Part shown: piece by piece, positions 51,859-59,882 of the stretch
How the letters are laid out: every line of letters starts with the position of its first letter
Numbering within the stretch: position 1 is the stretch's first letter
From: CAYMZZ01 sp044463125
GTDB lineage: Bacteria; Bacteroidota; Bacteroidia; Chitinophagales; Chitinophagaceae
Assembly: GCA_044463125.1 (NCBI GenBank)
Contig: JBIQMS010000027.1
Location: 1 to 64,000 of the forward strand
Direction: 5' to 3'
DNA length: 64,000 nt
The notes under the pieces: generated by a model
The model's input: the letters and a program-made list of their open reading frames with translations, nothing else
Database searches by the model: none
Told to the model about the DNA's origin: nothing
Translations under genes and position numbers: made by a program

Positions 51859-52311
51859 TTATTTAGCTGCTGCCGGCTTTGCCCTGATAATGGTCTTCTT
51901 CGACCGGTTTGGCGCCTTTACAGTCTGCTTTACCACCGTTAATCTTATGCCCTTCAATTCGCTTCCAATCTCTCTAATGGTTGTTTCTATGACACCCGCC
52001 CTTTCAAGAGAAGGATATTTGAAGCCCGCTACATATTGGCGCATTAAACCCGGACTAATTCCAGACCGTACGGCTACCGCCGAAATATTCAGATAATCCT
52101 TTGCTGCAAAGAGCGCTGCGAGGTCATACGCAAGTTCAAACTTAAATGCAGGAGGCCGTAACGAATGGAACTTCCCTAATTGCCGGGTCATTTTATGCTG
52201 TAACGCCTCCACTGAACTGGCAAATTCAACAAGAAGGTTGTTCTGGAAATTCACTCTTCCCCAATATTTCCCATCTTCTGCCTTTTCGATAATCAGGATA
52301 ATTTTTTTCAT
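51859..52311 (-). CDS. hicB: HicB family antitoxin
   Basis: A 150-residue antitoxin. The N-terminal HicB-like fold (about 1-60; IIEKAEDGKYWGRV) masks the toxin. A helix-turn-helix (about 85-120; NISAVAVRSGISPGLMRQYV) probably binds the operator at 52558. A basic C-terminal tail follows (KKTIIRAKP). It is transcribed 18 bp after hicA, and the usual hicA-hicB order is kept. Longer than the minimal HicB, as often seen with an HTH-containing version. Confidence 0.85.
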   Translation of the reverse strand: MKKIILIIEKAEDGKYWGRVNFQNNLLVEFASSVEALQHKMTRQLGKFHSLRPPAFKFELAYDLAALFAAKDYLNISAVAVRSGISPGLMRQYVAGFKYPSLERAGVIETTIREIGSELKGIRLTVVKQTVKAPNRSKKTIIRAKPAAAK

Positions 52312-52329
52312 TTCACAGCTTTGATGAGG

Positions 52330-52512
52330 CTATTGCAAACCAGCCTGTTTTAAAATGCTTTTGAGTGTGCCCGTTGGTATATCTCCTGAATGCATGGGAA
52401 CGGTCACTTTGCCCATCTTTCGAGGATGAACAAATTGACGGTGTGACCCCTTTTGCTCCTTCACATACCATCCGTCTTTTTTCAACAGCCGAATCACTTC
52501 CCTTGCCTTCAT
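52330..52512 (-). CDS. hicA: HicA family toxin
   Basis: A 60-residue mRNA interferase with a dsRBD-like fold. The catalytic His is His24 in GSHRQF; RKMGKVTVPMHSGDIPTGTLKSILKQAGL is the family C-terminus. HicA cleaves mRNA when free of HicB. Length and motif are intact, so the pair may be functional. It lies in a small patch of accessory DNA next to the damaged AraC/VOC pair. Confidence 0.9.
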   Translation of the reverse strand: MKAREVIRLLKKDGWYVKEQKGSHRQFVHPRKMGKVTVPMHSGDIPTGTLKSILKQAGLQ

Positions 52513-52557
52513 ACCTGCAGATTCAAATCATTATGTGTCGGCTCCTGTAGACATAAA

Positions 52558-52575
52558 GGTAACATTTATGTTACC
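52558..52575. promoter_or_regulatory. palindromic operator upstream of hicAB
   Basis: GGTAACAT-TT-ATGTTACC is a perfect 8-bp inverted repeat 46 bp upstream of the hicA start codon. Position and symmetry fit autoregulation by HicB or the HicAB complex; binding is inferred. Confidence 0.65.
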
Positions 52576-52675
52576 ATACAACAAAAAAGATTTAGGCAAA
52601 ATCTGCTAAACAGTATGTCATAAATAGAAGCATATATAAATCCTGGAAAATGCACTTTCTTTGCATGGTTCAGAG

Positions 52676-52942
52676 ATGCAATTCATTGAAACCATACAAA
52701 CTCTTCACAATCGCCTGCATCCTCACCAGGATCTTTTGGACCGCATTGTGGCGGCGCAAGCCTGGGCAAAACAAAGATTGGATCAGCCGATTACCTTAAA
52801 CGAGATGGCAGCCTATGCCTGCGTTTCCCCTTTCTATTTCATACGCCAGTTTAAGGCGCATACCGGTTGCAGCCCTTCCGCATGGCAGGAACTAAGACCA
52901 GGAGCAGGCTCTTCAGTTCTATACCGGGTTATTGGGCTTTAA
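52676..52942 (+). pseudogene. truncated AraC family regulator (C-terminal half lost)
   Basis: The start (MQFIETIQTLHNRLHPHQDLL) and the first helix-turn-helix of an AraC domain (LDQPITLNEMAAYACVSPFYFIRQFKAHTG) are intact up to about residue 70 (WQEL). After that the frame reads nonsense to the TAA at 52940. The second helix-turn-helix, about 50 residues, is missing. At about 52895 the sequence passes into the VOC gene in another frame, so a deletion joined the two. It is unlikely to make a working regulator. Confidence 0.75.
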
Positions 52943-53249
52943 AGTAAAGAATGATATACCAATGGGAGAGCACCGGTGGCTAACCGTGGTTTCGCCGCAT
53001 GAACCCGATGGCACGGAGTTGGTACTTGAACCCATGGCTTTCGAACCCGCCCGGGTTTACCAGGCCAAACTTTTTGAAGCAGGCATACCGGCCACTGCTT
53101 TTCTGGTTGATGACGTGGATTCGGTGCACCAGGAACTGCTGAAAAAGAAAGTTGATTTCAGTATGCCTCCCACAACAATGGGACCTACCCGCATTGCCGT
53201 TCTGGATGATACCTGCGGCAACCATATCCAGCTTTTCCAGATGTTGTGA
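52895..53249 (+). pseudogene. 5'-truncated VOC (glyoxalase-like) family protein
   Basis: From about 52895 the frame reads DQEQALQFYTGLLGFKVKND, the standard first-strand/helix opening of VOC proteins, then GEHRWLTVVSPHEP and TTMGPTRIAVLDDTCGNHIQLFQ. The usual first ~10 residues, with the start codon and often the first metal ligand, are missing. A TTG at 52932 could start a 105-residue product lacking the first strand and helix. The upstream joint is with the truncated AraC gene; AraC-VOC pairs are common neighbours in Bacteroidota. Confidence 0.75.
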
Positions 53250-53335
53250 ACTTTCATGTATTCAAATTCGGCGCATACCACCCTTCATGTGTTCATGCTG
53301 AAAGTCTTATATTAGCAGGAACTCAAAAGGGAAAT

Positions 53336-54148
53336 ATGAATAAACTGAGCATTCTTGCGGGTGTTCTGTTCCTGGTATCCTGCGGCAACAACAAGCTTGT
53401 GGAAATTAATACAGAAAAAGAAAGTTGGCAACTGGTATGGAGCGATGAATTTGATTATGAAGGGCTTCCCGATTCTACAAAATGGATCGCCGAAACGGGT
53501 GGGCATGGCTGGGGTAATAATGAACTGCAATATTATACAGCGGGCCGGCTCGAGAATGCCCGCGTGAAGGATGGAATGCTGGAAATAGAAGCCCATCGGG
53601 AAAAAATGGAAGGGATGGATTACAGTTCCGCCCGACTGATCACCCGGGGAAAAGGCGACTGGCAATATGGCAAGATTGAAGTACGTGCGAAACTCCCCAA
53701 AGGTGTGGGCACCTGGCCCGCCATCTGGATGCTGGCCTCTACCCAACCCTTGAAATGGCCCGATGATGGCGAAATCGACATCATGGAGCATGTGGGCTTT
53801 AACCAGGGATTTATCCATGGTTCCATCCACACTAAAAAATACAACCATATCATCGGCACACAGAAAACAGATACTACTTTCCTCGATGATTGTTCGGAGA
53901 ACTTCCACCGCTATCAACTGGAATGGAACAAGGATTCTGTGATTGTGGGCATCGACGACCAACCTTTTTTCCATGCCGCCAACGATGGCACCGGCTACGA
54001 AGCCTGGCCTTTCGACAATAAAATGTTCCTGCTGCTCAACATAGCCGTCGGAGGAAATTGGGGTGGACAAAAAGGAGTGGATGAATCGATCTGGCCACAA
54101 AAAATGACAATCGATTATGTTCGGGTGTGGCAGAAAGACAAACAATAA
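53336..54148 (+). CDS. glycoside hydrolase family 16 lipoprotein (laminarinase-like)
   Basis: A 270-residue lipoprotein with lipobox FLVSC (Cys16). The GH16 jelly-roll is recognised by the catalytic motif GEIDIMEH, giving nucleophile Glu146 and acid/base Glu151 with Asp148 between. WGNNELQYYT, KGVGTWPAIWML and WPFDNKMFLLLNIAVGGNWGG are also typical of beta-1,3-glucanases. It was set to start at 53336 because the signal peptide begins there; an upstream start would overlap the VOC remnant. It probably cuts beta-1,3(-1,4)-glucan at the cell surface. It converges with the next gene 8 bp away, with a small CAGCTA/TAGCTG hairpin at 54154-54170. Confidence 0.93.
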   Translation: MNKLSILAGVLFLVSCGNNKLVEINTEKESWQLVWSDEFDYEGLPDSTKWIAETGGHGWGNNELQYYTAGRLENARVKDGMLEIEAHREKMEGMDYSSARLITRGKGDWQYGKIEVRAKLPKGVGTWPAIWMLASTQPLKWPDDGEIDIMEHVGFNQGFIHGSIHTKKYNHIIGTQKTDTTFLDDCSENFHRYQLEWNKDSVIVGIDDQPFFHAANDGTGYEAWPFDNKMFLLLNIAVGGNWGGQKGVDESIWPQKMTIDYVRVWQKDKQ

Positions 54149-54156
54149 GGTGACAG

Positions 54157-55440
54157 CTATTCTTTAGCTGATGGCAGCTTTTTTACCTTTGGTGCTGCGT
54201 CAAAAGGTTCATAGTCGAGGGGAAGCATATCAGCCATTTTATCGCCCCATGCCCAATACGACATGGCAAATACATTTTGCGGCGGGTAATAACTTCCATC
54301 AGGATAAATAACAACGGTAGCCGGCTCCACCAACCAGATGCAACTGTGCTGAAAATAAGGATTGCGCCTTTCGTGATGATACTGTAAATAGGCCGGATCT
54401 TCCAGTTCATTTCGATAACTGATACAGATATAATTGGGAAAGTAAACTTCCTTATGGGTAGCAGTCCGGGTATAAAGAATGCTGTCGGCAGTCAGCAGAT
54501 CTTTTCCATAATGCTCGATATAATCTTTTTGACGGAGAATTGATTCATAATACCGGGACGAATCTGCCTTACTGCTATCACGGTTATCGCCCGGGTTCAT
54601 TTCTACGACTACATTCCCGGCATTTGAACTTTTGAAGTATCGGGTCTTATAGAGTTCCCTTACCCTTTCCTTTTCCAGGTTGGGCTCCCGCCACATCCGT
54701 TTTACATGAAATCCTTCTTCCTGGATAGAGTCCACATAAAACGATCGCCAGAAATGCATCATGCTTCCATAATAAGCCTGATCACGCTCCCGTTGCCAGC
54801 GTTTACGCACTTCCTTCTTTCCCCCGTCCATATCCTCAAATAATACATAGCCTGCATAGCGGGACGTATTCTCTTTAAACCTGACTTCGAAATCTTCCAG
54901 TTGATACTGGATACGATATCCTAATGCACGATTTTCAATCTCGAGTGGCTCATCGCAATATGCAATTACCCGGTTACTTCTTTTAAAATAGCGAAACCGT
55001 ATCGCTTCCTTATTCTTTATACGGCATTGTGCTGCGTTGGGTGTAGCTCCCAGGAAATAGTCGGTAAAGGTGAGCCCCCATTTATCCCAGCCCTCTTCTA
55101 CGGAAGGCTCCACTGTCACGTTTTCCAGTTCGCGTATTTTCACCTGCATTTCCACCCGCAGTTTTAAGGGAAGCTGGTTTGCATCGAAAGAGTACACACT
55201 TATTTCATAACCGATGGAAGAAATGACCAGATCATATTTACCCGGAGGAATATTCCTTAATTCAAAATTGCCTTCTTTATCCGATGCAGTTCCGCGGGAA
55301 GTATTACTGATAAATACGCTGCTTCCTGCAATGGGCTCGCCATTATCCGCTCTTACTACCTTCCCGGTAATATGGGATTGTGGATGTGCTTTAATACAAA
55401 TGGCGAGGGCCACAAACAAAATTGCCGGTATGCGTATCAT
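54157..55440 (-). CDS. secreted protein with carboxypeptidase-regulatory-like domain
   Basis: A 427-residue secreted protein. A signal peptide (1-21, ending HPQS) is followed by a CarboxypepD_reg-like beta-sandwich (about 23-110; HITGKVVRADNGEPIAGSSVFI ... ASDKEGNFELRNIPPGKY). The rest (about 115-427) is Tyr/Arg/Glu-rich and does not resemble a peptidase or a TonB barrel. Bacteroidota have many such proteins of unknown role at the envelope. It is stand-alone, with about 50 bp to the lysC stop. Confidence 0.78.
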   Translation of the reverse strand: MIRIPAILFVALAICIKAHPQSHITGKVVRADNGEPIAGSSVFISNTSRGTASDKEGNFELRNIPPGKYDLVISSIGYEISVYSFDANQLPLKLRVEMQVKIRELENVTVEPSVEEGWDKWGLTFTDYFLGATPNAAQCRIKNKEAIRFRYFKRSNRVIAYCDEPLEIENRALGYRIQYQLEDFEVRFKENTSRYAGYVLFEDMDGGKKEVRKRWQRERDQAYYGSMMHFWRSFYVDSIQEEGFHVKRMWREPNLEKERVRELYKTRYFKSSNAGNVVVEMNPGDNRDSSKADSSRYYESILRQKDYIEHYGKDLLTADSILYTRTATHKEVYFPNYICISYRNELEDPAYLQYHHERRNPYFQHSCIWLVEPATVVIYPDGSYYPPQNVFAMSYWAWGDKMADMLPLDYEPFDAAPKVKKLPSAKE

Positions 55441-55494
55441 ACCGGCAATATAAGATAACCATGCACAGCTTCTGTGCCATTAACATTTTTTAAC

Positions 55495-56817
55495 CTAGTC
55501 CAGGCCAAACATCCCCTTGTTCAACTGCTGAAGAATTTGCGTTTTGTATTCCGCAGCAATCAGTAAAGAAATATTGTGCGGGCTACCCCCATACGACACC
55601 ATGCGAACCGGAATGTTCATAATAGACCCGAACAGCTTCTTGATGATGGCGGAGGTTTGGGATATTTCGTTACCGACCACGGAAATGATCACGTGGTTAT
55701 GATCAACCTCCAGGGTACCGAATGGTTCCAGTTCCTTCAGTATCTCGCTCAGGTATTGGGGATTATCGATCGTTACCGATACGGCCACTTCCGAAGTGGT
55801 AATCATGTCGATTGGCGTCCGGTATTTTTCAAATACTTCGAAGATCTTGCGCAGGAAACCGTAGGCCAGCAACATGCGGCTACTCTTGATGCGGATGGCG
55901 ATGATATTATCTTTGGCCGCTACGGCTTTCACACCCACGCTGCCCGCCTTTTCCGTAATCAGGGTTCCTTTGGCTTCGGGCTGCATGGTATTGAGCAGCT
56001 TCACGGGGATCTTGTATTGCTGCGCGGGCCAGATGGATGCCGGGTGCAGGATCTTGGCGCCAAAATAAGCCAGCTCGGCCGCCTCATCGAAACTGAGTTG
56101 CTCGATGGGAACCGTCTTCTTCACCACACGGGGGTCGTTGTTGTGCATGCCATCTATATCCGTCCAGATTTCGCAAACCGATGCGGAAATAGCGGCGGCG
56201 ATCAGCGAAGCCGAATAATCGCTTCCTCCTCGTTTCAGGTTGTCCACTTCGCCACGGGCATTGCGGCAGATATAGCCCTGGGTCACAAACAATTTCTTAT
56301 CGGCATGCTGTTGCAGCAACTGCCCGAGCTTGCCGCGGATGCTGCTGATCTGGGGCTCGTCGTTATTGTCGATCGACATAAACTCCAGGGCGGGCAATAA
56401 AGCGTGGCCAATGCCTTGCTCTTCGAGGTAGCAGCAAAACAGGCGGGTGCTCAGGAGCTCACCCTGTGCCAGGATGTCTTTACTCAGCGCTTCACTGAAG
56501 GATATTTTCAGGATGATCTGGAGGAATTCGAAATGTTCGGCAACGATGGCTTTGGCCTTTTCCAGGGAAGCAGGCTTTTTCACCAATTCACTAACGAACT
56601 GTTGGTAGTGTGCTTCGAGTTTATCGATGCAGGCCTTCGCGGCTTCGCGATCACCACGCGCAATACAGTCGCCAATTTCCACCAGGGCATTGGTGGTACC
56701 GGAGAGTGCCGATAAGACCACGATGGCAGGTTCTTCCTGACGGGTTACCAGCGAAACGATATGGTGCATCCTTTCCGGCCTGCCCACGCTGGTACCTCCA
56801 AACTTCATTACTTTCAT
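55495..56817 (-). CDS. lysC: aspartate kinase
   Basis: A 440-residue amino-acid kinase that phosphorylates aspartate for Lys, Thr, Met and diaminopimelate. MKVMKFGGTSVG is the N-terminal kinase motif, RGGSDYSASL and WTDIDGMHNNDPR the substrate region. Two ACT domains follow (about 300-440) for feedback control. It is not fused to homoserine dehydrogenase, unlike ThrA. The start at 56817 gives the family N-terminus. It stands alone here. Confidence 0.95.
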   Translation of the reverse strand: MKVMKFGGTSVGRPERMHHIVSLVTRQEEPAIVVLSALSGTTNALVEIGDCIARGDREAAKACIDKLEAHYQQFVSELVKKPASLEKAKAIVAEHFEFLQIILKISFSEALSKDILAQGELLSTRLFCCYLEEQGIGHALLPALEFMSIDNNDEPQISSIRGKLGQLLQQHADKKLFVTQGYICRNARGEVDNLKRGGSDYSASLIAAAISASVCEIWTDIDGMHNNDPRVVKKTVPIEQLSFDEAAELAYFGAKILHPASIWPAQQYKIPVKLLNTMQPEAKGTLITEKAGSVGVKAVAAKDNIIAIRIKSSRMLLAYGFLRKIFEVFEKYRTPIDMITTSEVAVSVTIDNPQYLSEILKELEPFGTLEVDHNHVIISVVGNEISQTSAIIKKLFGSIMNIPVRMVSYGGSPHNISLLIAAEYKTQILQQLNKGMFGLD

Positions 56818-56940
56818 GCTTGATGCTCCTTCCCGAATTTTGGGGTTAATGAATAAGAAATCGGGCGCAAAGATAGGAAGGAAAGCGGATCAGATAACGC
56901 AGGTTAAATTTTGGTAGATACGGCCAATCGACAAGACCCC

Positions 56941-57870
56941 TTATTCATATTCAAATAAGTGCGTCTCCACCCAGCCCGGCACATTATAGTATTCAAAGCG
57001 CACTCGGGTTGGCAAAGAATCTTCGTGAGCCTCAACAATTGAAATCATGTTTTCCCCTGAAAGTCCGTCCCTGTCATTCCAAATCTCAGCAGCAAATTTT
57101 GGGAATTCCCAACCAAAAGGCAGGTACGCGTCAGACTCCACAAACGGATAGTCAGGCATGAGACCGTATAGTGGATTCCTGAAATCGGAAAACGTGACTT
57201 TAAAATAGTAATCGAAACTTGATGGAAACCCCGGAACCCATTCCTCATAGTTTTGCTCAAATACATTCGAATTATTTTGCAGAATGCTGATGGTACCGGT
57301 CGTTTCTTCTGTGTTTATAACCGTACCATTATCATCAAGTGTGGTCCACTTTCTGCTCACTTGAATCAAACCGTTATTTACATGGGTAAACCTTCTGGTT
57401 TTCACTTGTTCTAATGGCATAAGAGGCCAAATAAACATATTCGTTCCGTGCAAAATGGATGAGTCATACGTAACTAATCCCTGGTTATAAAAAATAAAAA
57501 TGCTGTCAATGGATGGGTCACTCCAGTTTTCAAATGAAGAATCTGTCACCAGATAGGGATATTTATCCGCACCCTGATAAAAAAGACTCACCCTCACATA
57601 GAAAGAATCTGTTTGGGACTTTAGCTCCATAGTTTTTAGTCGTCCCAGATCATCTTACTTATAATGAAAGATGTCAACAGTATCCCAACCGCCGATATCC
57701 TCCAGCACATAGACAGCCTTTAATTTCTTACCCGATGGATCGGGAACGGGAGGCGGACTTTCCTCCAATATCTCCTCCACTTCCCGCTGGCAGGAAACAA
57801 AAAAAACGATAGAAAAAGAAATACCAAAGAGGAAAAGTAAATTGCGGATAAGGGTTGTTAACATCTTCAA
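56941..57870 (-). pseudogene. lipoprotein of unknown function interrupted by an in-frame stop
   Basis: One frame of about 309 codons with an in-frame TAA at 57655-57657. The first part (57870-57658) has a lipoprotein signal (VSC, about Cys27) and a Pro-rich segment, ending DTVDIFHYK. The second (from 57630, or directly after the stop) continues DDLGRLKTMELKSQTDSFYVRV in the same frame. FHYK-x-DDLGRLK looks like the Y-YDxxGRL motif of RHS-like/DUF4595-type lipoproteins, so the stop probably replaced a Tyr or similar codon. It could be a sequencing error or a true nonsense mutation. Starting at ATG 57630 alone would give a protein without a signal peptide. Confidence 0.75.
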
Positions 57871-57955
57871 GCCATGTGGTTTACAACAAACATAGGAAAA
57901 ATAAAAGAGATGCTTTCCCGGATTAACCGAAAAATAATGGCATGTACCTTGTGAG

Positions 57956-59050
57956 CTAGATGGCTGCGGGAAAGTGCAGTTTGAATCGGACTGCGAGGCC
58001 CTCGAGGTCTTTCACGACAACAGGCAGTAAAGGAATGCCATCGCGGAGCCGCTCTACCTGCATTTCTCTTTCCGGATCGCCGGGCACCAATACTCTTTCA
58101 TGGCCAGGCAAAGGCTTTGCCCCGCGAAAGCCACGGATCCAATGATCCATAGCGGCTTTGTATTCATCGGCAGGGCGGAATGCATCGATACGCATGGCAC
58201 CGAGAAAATGGCCAATTCCTTTGCCGGGTTGCTGAGCTGGCATGGGCACGTAAGCGGGAAACGGTGGTACCCAGGGTGCATAGTTGGCGCCGCTCAGCAG
58301 GGCGCTGAACATATCCACCACGGCGCCCAGGGCATAACCCTTATGGCTGCCATGGTCGCGGTCGCCCCCTAATGGCAGTAGCGCGCCACCGGTTTTGAGA
58401 ATATGCGGATCATTACTTGGCCGGCCCTCGCTATCCTGTACCCAGCCATCGGGTGTGGGCTGGCTTTTTCTTTGCAAAATTTCCAATTTGCCATTGGCTG
58501 CTGTGGTGGTGGCCAGGTCGGCCACAAAGGGTGGCTCCTCTCCTGCCGGCGATACCACACAAATGGGATTGGTGCCCAACATACGATCAATGGAAAAAGT
58601 AGGCGCTACCAGTGGGCTGGCATTGGTCATGGCCATACCGAGCATATCTTTTTCCAGGGCCATCATGGCATGTACCGCCGCTATGCCGAAATGATTACTG
58701 TTGCGTACCGATACCCAGCCCGTGCCTACCTGCTCCGCTTTGGCAATAGCTATTTCCATCGCCTTTCGTGCCACTACCAGCCCAAGGCCACTATCGCCAT
58801 CCACTACGGCTGTTGAAGGGGTTTCGTGTACAACAGTAATATCCGGATCGGCTTTTACCCTGCCAGCTTCCCAAAGGCGCACGTAGCCGCTCAAGCGCGC
58901 AACGCCATGCGAATCCACGCCGCGCAAATCAGCCGCCAGCAGGCTCTCTGCAGCAAGACTTGCATGTTGCGAAGAACAACCTATACTTTCGAATACTTTT
59001 CTGGTGAACTCCAGCAAATGGGAATAAGCGTAGGAAGGGCTATCAGCCAT
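57956..59050 (-). CDS. Ldh family oxidoreductase (malate/lactate/ureidoglycolate dehydrogenase-like)
   Basis: A 364-residue NAD(P)-dependent oxidoreductase of the YlbC/AllD family, unrelated to classic malate or lactate dehydrogenases. LLAADLRGVDSHGVARL holds the catalytic His, NSNHFG and LGTNPICVVSPAGEEPPFVADLAT the NAD site. No signal peptide. The substrate (malate, L-lactate, ureidoglycolate, sulfolactate) cannot be set from sequence. The ATG at 59050 yields the normal N-terminus. It lies 62 bp from the ssb stop on the same strand. Confidence 0.9.
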   Translation of the reverse strand: MADSPSYAYSHLLEFTRKVFESIGCSSQHASLAAESLLAADLRGVDSHGVARLSGYVRLWEAGRVKADPDITVVHETPSTAVVDGDSGLGLVVARKAMEIAIAKAEQVGTGWVSVRNSNHFGIAAVHAMMALEKDMLGMAMTNASPLVAPTFSIDRMLGTNPICVVSPAGEEPPFVADLATTTAANGKLEILQRKSQPTPDGWVQDSEGRPSNDPHILKTGGALLPLGGDRDHGSHKGYALGAVVDMFSALLSGANYAPWVPPFPAYVPMPAQQPGKGIGHFLGAMRIDAFRPADEYKAAMDHWIRGFRGAKPLPGHERVLVPGDPEREMQVERLRDGIPLLPVVVKDLEGLAVRFKLHFPAAI

Positions 59051-59112
59051 ACGGTATCAAAGCAAGGGCGAGGTTGAAGGCCCCGCCCCGGGTTTTATGA
59101 AATATGGAGGCT

Positions 59113-59538
59113 TTAGAAAGGCAAATCATCTGCCGGTGCATTCAAATCCGCAGCCGCCACCGTCTGGTTGCCCGACTGGGCCGACGAACCCTGATTATAA
59201 GTTCCCGGCTGCGCGCCATCCTTCCTGCTACCCAACAATTGCACTTCACGTACACGAATGGTAATGGAGGCGCCAGTGCTGCCATCATTCCGCTGATATA
59301 CGCGGATATCCGGCTGGCCCTCTACATAAACCTGAGTACCTTTTGTAAGATAAGGAGCCACCGCTGTACGGTCGGTCCAATAGGCGCATTCTACCCAGGT
59401 AGTCCGCTCCTGTTGCACACCCTGACTGTCCTTAAAGCGCTCACTATGCGCCACGGAAAAGTTAATCACTGATTTCCCATTCACCGTGTTCACCTGGCAG
59501 TCTTTACCCAGGTGACCGATTACTTGCAACTTGATCAT
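59113..59538 (-). CDS. ssb: single-stranded DNA-binding protein
   Basis: A 141-residue SSB. The OB fold (about 1-105) begins MIKLQVIGHLGKDCQVNTVNGK and has TTWVECAYWTDRTA and KGTQVYVEGQPDIRVY. A Gly/Ser/Gln-rich linker leads to the acidic C-terminal tip ADDLPF that binds replication and repair proteins. Length is short, as for a secondary SSB or a normal Bacteroidota one. No recombination genes lie next to it. The 344-bp gap upstream holds only a terminator for the M14 gene. Confidence 0.95.
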   Translation of the reverse strand: MIKLQVIGHLGKDCQVNTVNGKSVINFSVAHSERFKDSQGVQQERTTWVECAYWTDRTAVAPYLTKGTQVYVEGQPDIRVYQRNDGSTGASITIRVREVQLLGSRKDGAQPGTYNQGSSAQSGNQTVAAADLNAPADDLPF

Positions 59539-59833
59539 ATTTCACCGTTTTTGAATTACCAAATAAAGCGGCAAGTTAGCATTATTCTCCTCCCCGGGAT
59601 ACACCAAACAGGAACCTTTTACAATAAGCCGGATCAGTGTGAATAACTTGTGCTAACCCACCGCCACTCAACCTTAGGACTGCAAGATAAATCAGTCAAC
59701 CAGCCCATTCCAAGGGATAATCACCAGAAAAAAGGGGAATATTCCCAAATGATCCGGTGAAAAATGGAATCAACATGGTATTAAAACGATAATCAAAAAC
59801 AAAAGCCCTACCCCTTACTTCCTATAGCACATA

Positions 59834-59865
59834 AAAAAAGAGACGCCCGAAGGCGTCTCTTTTTT
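59834..59865 (-). terminator. terminator after the M14 peptidase gene
   Basis: GAGACGCC-CGAA-GGCGTCTC stem flanked by six or more A and T on either side, 18 bp past the M14 stop. The rest of 59539-59882 has no gene or element I can recognise. Confidence 0.88.
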
Positions 59866-59882
59866 ATTTAGAAAAAATCATA

